Source: Clostridiales bacterium
GTDB lineage: Bacteria > Bacillota > Clostridia > Lachnospirales > Lachnospiraceae
Length of the DNA: 8,293 bases
Direction of reading: 5' to 3'
NCBI GenBank assembly: GCA_015655565.1
Contig: JAATEU010000457.1
Coordinates: 1 to 8,293, forward strand
The stretch's first letter is position 1, and every line of letters starts with the position of its first letter. Positions 6,308 through 8,293 of the stretch are shown here, piece after piece. A model generated the notes under the pieces. The model did not search any database. It was not told the DNA's origin and was given only the letters and a program-made list of their open reading frames with translations. Both the position numbers and the translations under genes were made by a program.

Positions 6308-7570
6308 ATGAGAATTGCCATGTTGACTAATAATTATAAGCCTTATGTAGGGGGCGTGCCCATATCCATAGAACGCCTTGCAAATGGGCTTAGGAGTCTG
6401 GGGCATGAAGTGTATATCTTTGCGCCCAGTTACCGAGAAGAGGCAGAGGAACCATATGTAATCCGGTGTCATTCCAGAAAAAAGAAATTAAGAGGAGAAT
6501 TTGTTGTGCCGGATATTTTTGATCCGGTCATTGAGGAATTCTTTTCCTCCCTTTCCTTTGACATGATTCATGTGCATCATCCTATGCTGATGGGATATAC
6601 AGCCCAGTATTTAGGGAGAAAATATCATATTCCCGTGGTGTTTACCTACCATACCAGATATGAACAATATCTTCATTATTTGCTGCCGTCCGGTGAAAAG
6701 CTGCAGAAACTTACCGGTAAATCCAGGAATGCCGTATTCCGTTCTTTGGAGAAGAAAATTCTTTATAACGGAAGTGAAAAGCTGGTTATCATACACAACC
6801 GGATTTTTACAAATCAGTGTAATCTGGTATTTGCACCGACACCCGGTGTGAAGCAATATCTTAAGGAACACGGAACCAGTACCGAAGTGGAGATCATGCC
6901 CACCGGTTTATCAGAAAATGACTTTGAATTTAGTGCGAAGGAGGCAAAAAGAATCCGAAAAAAGTATATAGAAGGCAAAACCTATCTGCTTTGTACGGTT
7001 TCCAGACTGGAAAAGGAAAAAAATATTAAATTTATCCTGAAGGGTTTAAAACAACTGAAAGAAAAAGCAGGCGACTGCTTCCGGCTTCTGATACTTGGCG
7101 AAGGAAGTCTGAAGGCAGAACTCAATAGTCTGGCGGTACAGCTGGGACTTGGCGATAATATTATTTTTTGCGGCTGTATTCCCCATGATAAGCTTCAGAA
7201 TTATTACCATGCCTGTGATTTATTTTTATTTGCTTCCCAATCGGAAACACAGGGAATTGTTTTATTAGAAGCCATGGCAGCCGGATTGCCGGTAATCGCA
7301 GTTCGGGCAACCGGTGTTAGTGATGTGGTAAAGGAGGGAAAGAATGGCTTTATGACCGGCCTGGATATCGATTTATGGGAAGAAAAAATTGAACTGGTTC
7401 TTACGCATCCCGATGTAAAAAAACGAATGCAGAAGGAAGCCATAAAGGAAGCAAAACAATACTGTGCCATTCAGGTTGCCAAAAGTGCGGAACAATATTA
7501 TCAGATTGTTCTGTTCAAAAGCAGAGCCGGCCATGAACAGATGCCGCTGCCCCATCAGGGATTGGAATGA
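6308..7570 (+). CDS. GT4-family glycosyltransferase, diacylglycerol-glucosyltransferase-like
   Basis: This 420-residue cytoplasmic or membrane-associated enzyme has the GT-B fold of family GT4. The N-terminal Rossmann half begins MRIAMLTNNYKPYVGGVP, with the GG acceptor/donor loop at 15-16. FTYHTRYEQYLHY (His115) is the motif seen in bacterial diacylglycerol alpha-glucosyltransferases and related glycolipid enzymes. The C-terminal half holds the nucleotide-sugar site: the EX7E pair is Glu313 and Glu321 in SETQGIVLLEAMAAGLPVI. From this I infer transfer of a sugar, probably glucose from UDP-glucose, to a membrane lipid; a phosphatidylinositol- or polyprenyl-linked acceptor is also possible. 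AGAGGAG (6293-6299) precedes the ATG. Its last four bases overlap the start of the next gene, so the two are probably translationally coupled. The final ~15 residues look unstructured. Confidence 0.88.
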   Translation: MRIAMLTNNYKPYVGGVPISIERLANGLRSLGHEVYIFAPSYREEAEEPYVIRCHSRKKKLRGEFVVPDIFDPVIEEFFSSLSFDMIHVHHPMLMGYTAQYLGRKYHIPVVFTYHTRYEQYLHYLLPSGEKLQKLTGKSRNAVFRSLEKKILYNGSEKLVIIHNRIFTNQCNLVFAPTPGVKQYLKEHGTSTEVEIMPTGLSENDFEFSAKEAKRIRKKYIEGKTYLLCTVSRLEKEKNIKFILKGLKQLKEKAGDCFRLLILGEGSLKAELNSLAVQLGLGDNIIFCGCIPHDKLQNYYHACDLFLFASQSETQGIVLLEAMAAGLPVIAVRATGVSDVVKEGKNGFMTGLDIDLWEEKIELVLTHPDVKKRMQKEAIKEAKQYCAIQVAKSAEQYYQIVLFKSRAGHEQMPLPHQGLE

Positions 7571-8193
7571 ATATTATGATAAAAGACATTGTTCAATTAA
7601 AAAGACATCAATTAGCGGGAAGTTTTTTTCTGGGTTATCTTAAATTGGCAGCCGTAACCGGCAGGATAGAGTTTAGAAACATGGATAAGATCAGGACCAA
7701 TACCATGGTTGGTTATTGGCATGGGGACAGTTACTGCATGCAGCTGGTTTTAAAGGAGTTTGCAAAAGAAAAAAAGAAGATTCAGATAATTATTACCGCC
7801 GATAAAATGGGGGATTATATACAGCAAATGGTTCGCCGTTATGGAGCGGAAGCCATACGTCTTCCGGATGGGCTAAAGATGAGGCCTTTCTTTGCACAGC
7901 TGAAAGCTGACAGTACGTCGGAAGGAAGCATTCTTGCTACAGCCCTGGACGGTCCGACAGGTCCCCTGCATGAACCCAAAAAACTATTGTTTTTTCTGGC
8001 TTCGGAAGCGGATAAAGAGATGACTTACGTTCATTTTACTTATAACCGTGTGCTGCGGCTGAAAAACAGATGGGATAATTACGTCATTCCGCTTCCCTTT
8101 GCTAAAATTGTTGCAGAGGTGGAAGACTTGGGTAAAATTACGAAGATGGATTTGAAGAATTTTAATGATTATAAAAAGAGGCTGCTGTTTTAA
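7567..8193 (+). CDS. DUF374/LPLAT-superfamily acyltransferase-like protein
   Basis: This 208-residue protein resembles the DUF374 branch (PF04028) of lysophospholipid acyltransferases. It has WHG with the presumed catalytic His52, a following IIITADKMGDYI segment where the family often has a DGE motif, and DGPTGP at 128-133, matching the conserved DGPxGP. The usual RGSS-like segment reads IRLPDG here, so it is a divergent member. There is no signal peptide or clear membrane span. The likely role is acyl transfer to a lipid or glycolipid at the inner face of the membrane, but no substrate can be named. The ATG at 7567 overlaps the glycosyltransferase stop (ATGA), with AGGGA five bases upstream; an ATG at 7576 is a less likely start. 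Genetic coupling to the glycosyltransferase suggests that both act on the same lipid. Confidence 0.82.
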   Translation: MNIMIKDIVQLKRHQLAGSFFLGYLKLAAVTGRIEFRNMDKIRTNTMVGYWHGDSYCMQLVLKEFAKEKKKIQIIITADKMGDYIQQMVRRYGAEAIRLPDGLKMRPFFAQLKADSTSEGSILATALDGPTGPLHEPKKLLFFLASEADKEMTYVHFTYNRVLRLKNRWDNYVIPLPFAKIVAEVEDLGKITKMDLKNFNDYKKRLLF

Positions 8194-8208
8194 CTTATCA
8201 GGGAAATT

Positions 8209-8241
8209 CCCGCCTTTTACAGGCGGGGTTGGACCTGCCTG
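8209..8241 (+). terminator. Overlapping alternative hairpins after the LPLAT gene
   Basis: One stem pairs CCCGCCT (8209-8215) with AGGCGGG (8221-8227) around a 5-nt loop. A second pairs CAGGCGGG (8220-8227) with CCTGCCTG (8234-8241), including one wobble, and is followed by TTTC. They share 8220-8227, so only one can form at a time. This may be a terminator with a weak T-tract, or an attenuator for a gene beyond the window. Confidence 0.5.
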
Positions 8242-8293
8242 TTTCAGTGGGAACTTAAGCGTGTATTCTGCGGTTTGAAAGAGAACCGGTATC

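Overview
The window suggests a cellulolytic, anaerobic, low-to-mid G+C Firmicute, most likely a Lachnospiraceae-type clostridium. This is inferred from the AT-rich intergenic DNA, strong AGGAGG-type ribosome binding sites, intrinsic terminators, a secreted cellulase with a CBM3 module and a Thr/Pro linker, and a clostridial-style glycolipid gene cluster. I could not search a database, so the taxon is an inference. No tRNA, rRNA, CRISPR array, insertion sequence or phage gene was seen.

Layout. (1) Bases 1-1043 (+) hold the 3' part of a PotD-like ABC-transporter substrate-binding lipoprotein; its start lies upstream of the window. (2) A long hairpin at 1108-1156 separates it from a convergent Lrp/AsnC-family regulator (1178-1642, -; TTG start). 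(3) A 289-bp AT-rich divergent region carries back-to-back promoters and an 11-bp direct repeat. It leads into aspA, aspartate ammonia-lyase (1932-3350, +), which ends at a clear terminator (3465-3509). (4) A near-consensus promoter (3559-3587) drives a stand-alone secreted GH5 cellulase with a (V/I)TPx linker and a C-terminal CBM3 (3672-5408), closed by a perfect 15-bp terminator stem. (5) A 373-bp gap holds that terminator, a second hairpin linked to a less AT-rich segment, and the leader of the next operon. (6) A tight operon follows: a DedA-family membrane protein (5782-6291), a GT4 glycosyltransferase resembling diacylglycerol glucosyltransferases (6308-7570), and a DUF374/LPLAT-type acyltransferase-like protein (7567-8193). 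After it come two overlapping alternative hairpins at the window edge.

How the genes work together. The Lrp-type regulator probably senses an amino acid and controls the divergent aspA, which turns aspartate into fumarate and ammonia. The cellulase is an independent single-gene unit for attack on cellulose or related beta-glucans outside the cell; it has no dockerin, so it is not cellulosomal. The last three genes look like one envelope-lipid module that makes or remodels a glycolipid (GT4), acylates a lipid (LPLAT) and moves or supports a lipid carrier (DedA).

The most interesting points are the PotD-like protein that has lost most residues known to hold polyamines, the dedA-GT4-LPLAT cassette whose DedA has an altered active-site set, the repeat arrangement between the regulator gene and aspA, and a possible dispersed element in the 5470-5580 gap. 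No single gene in the window is clearly of an unknown type.
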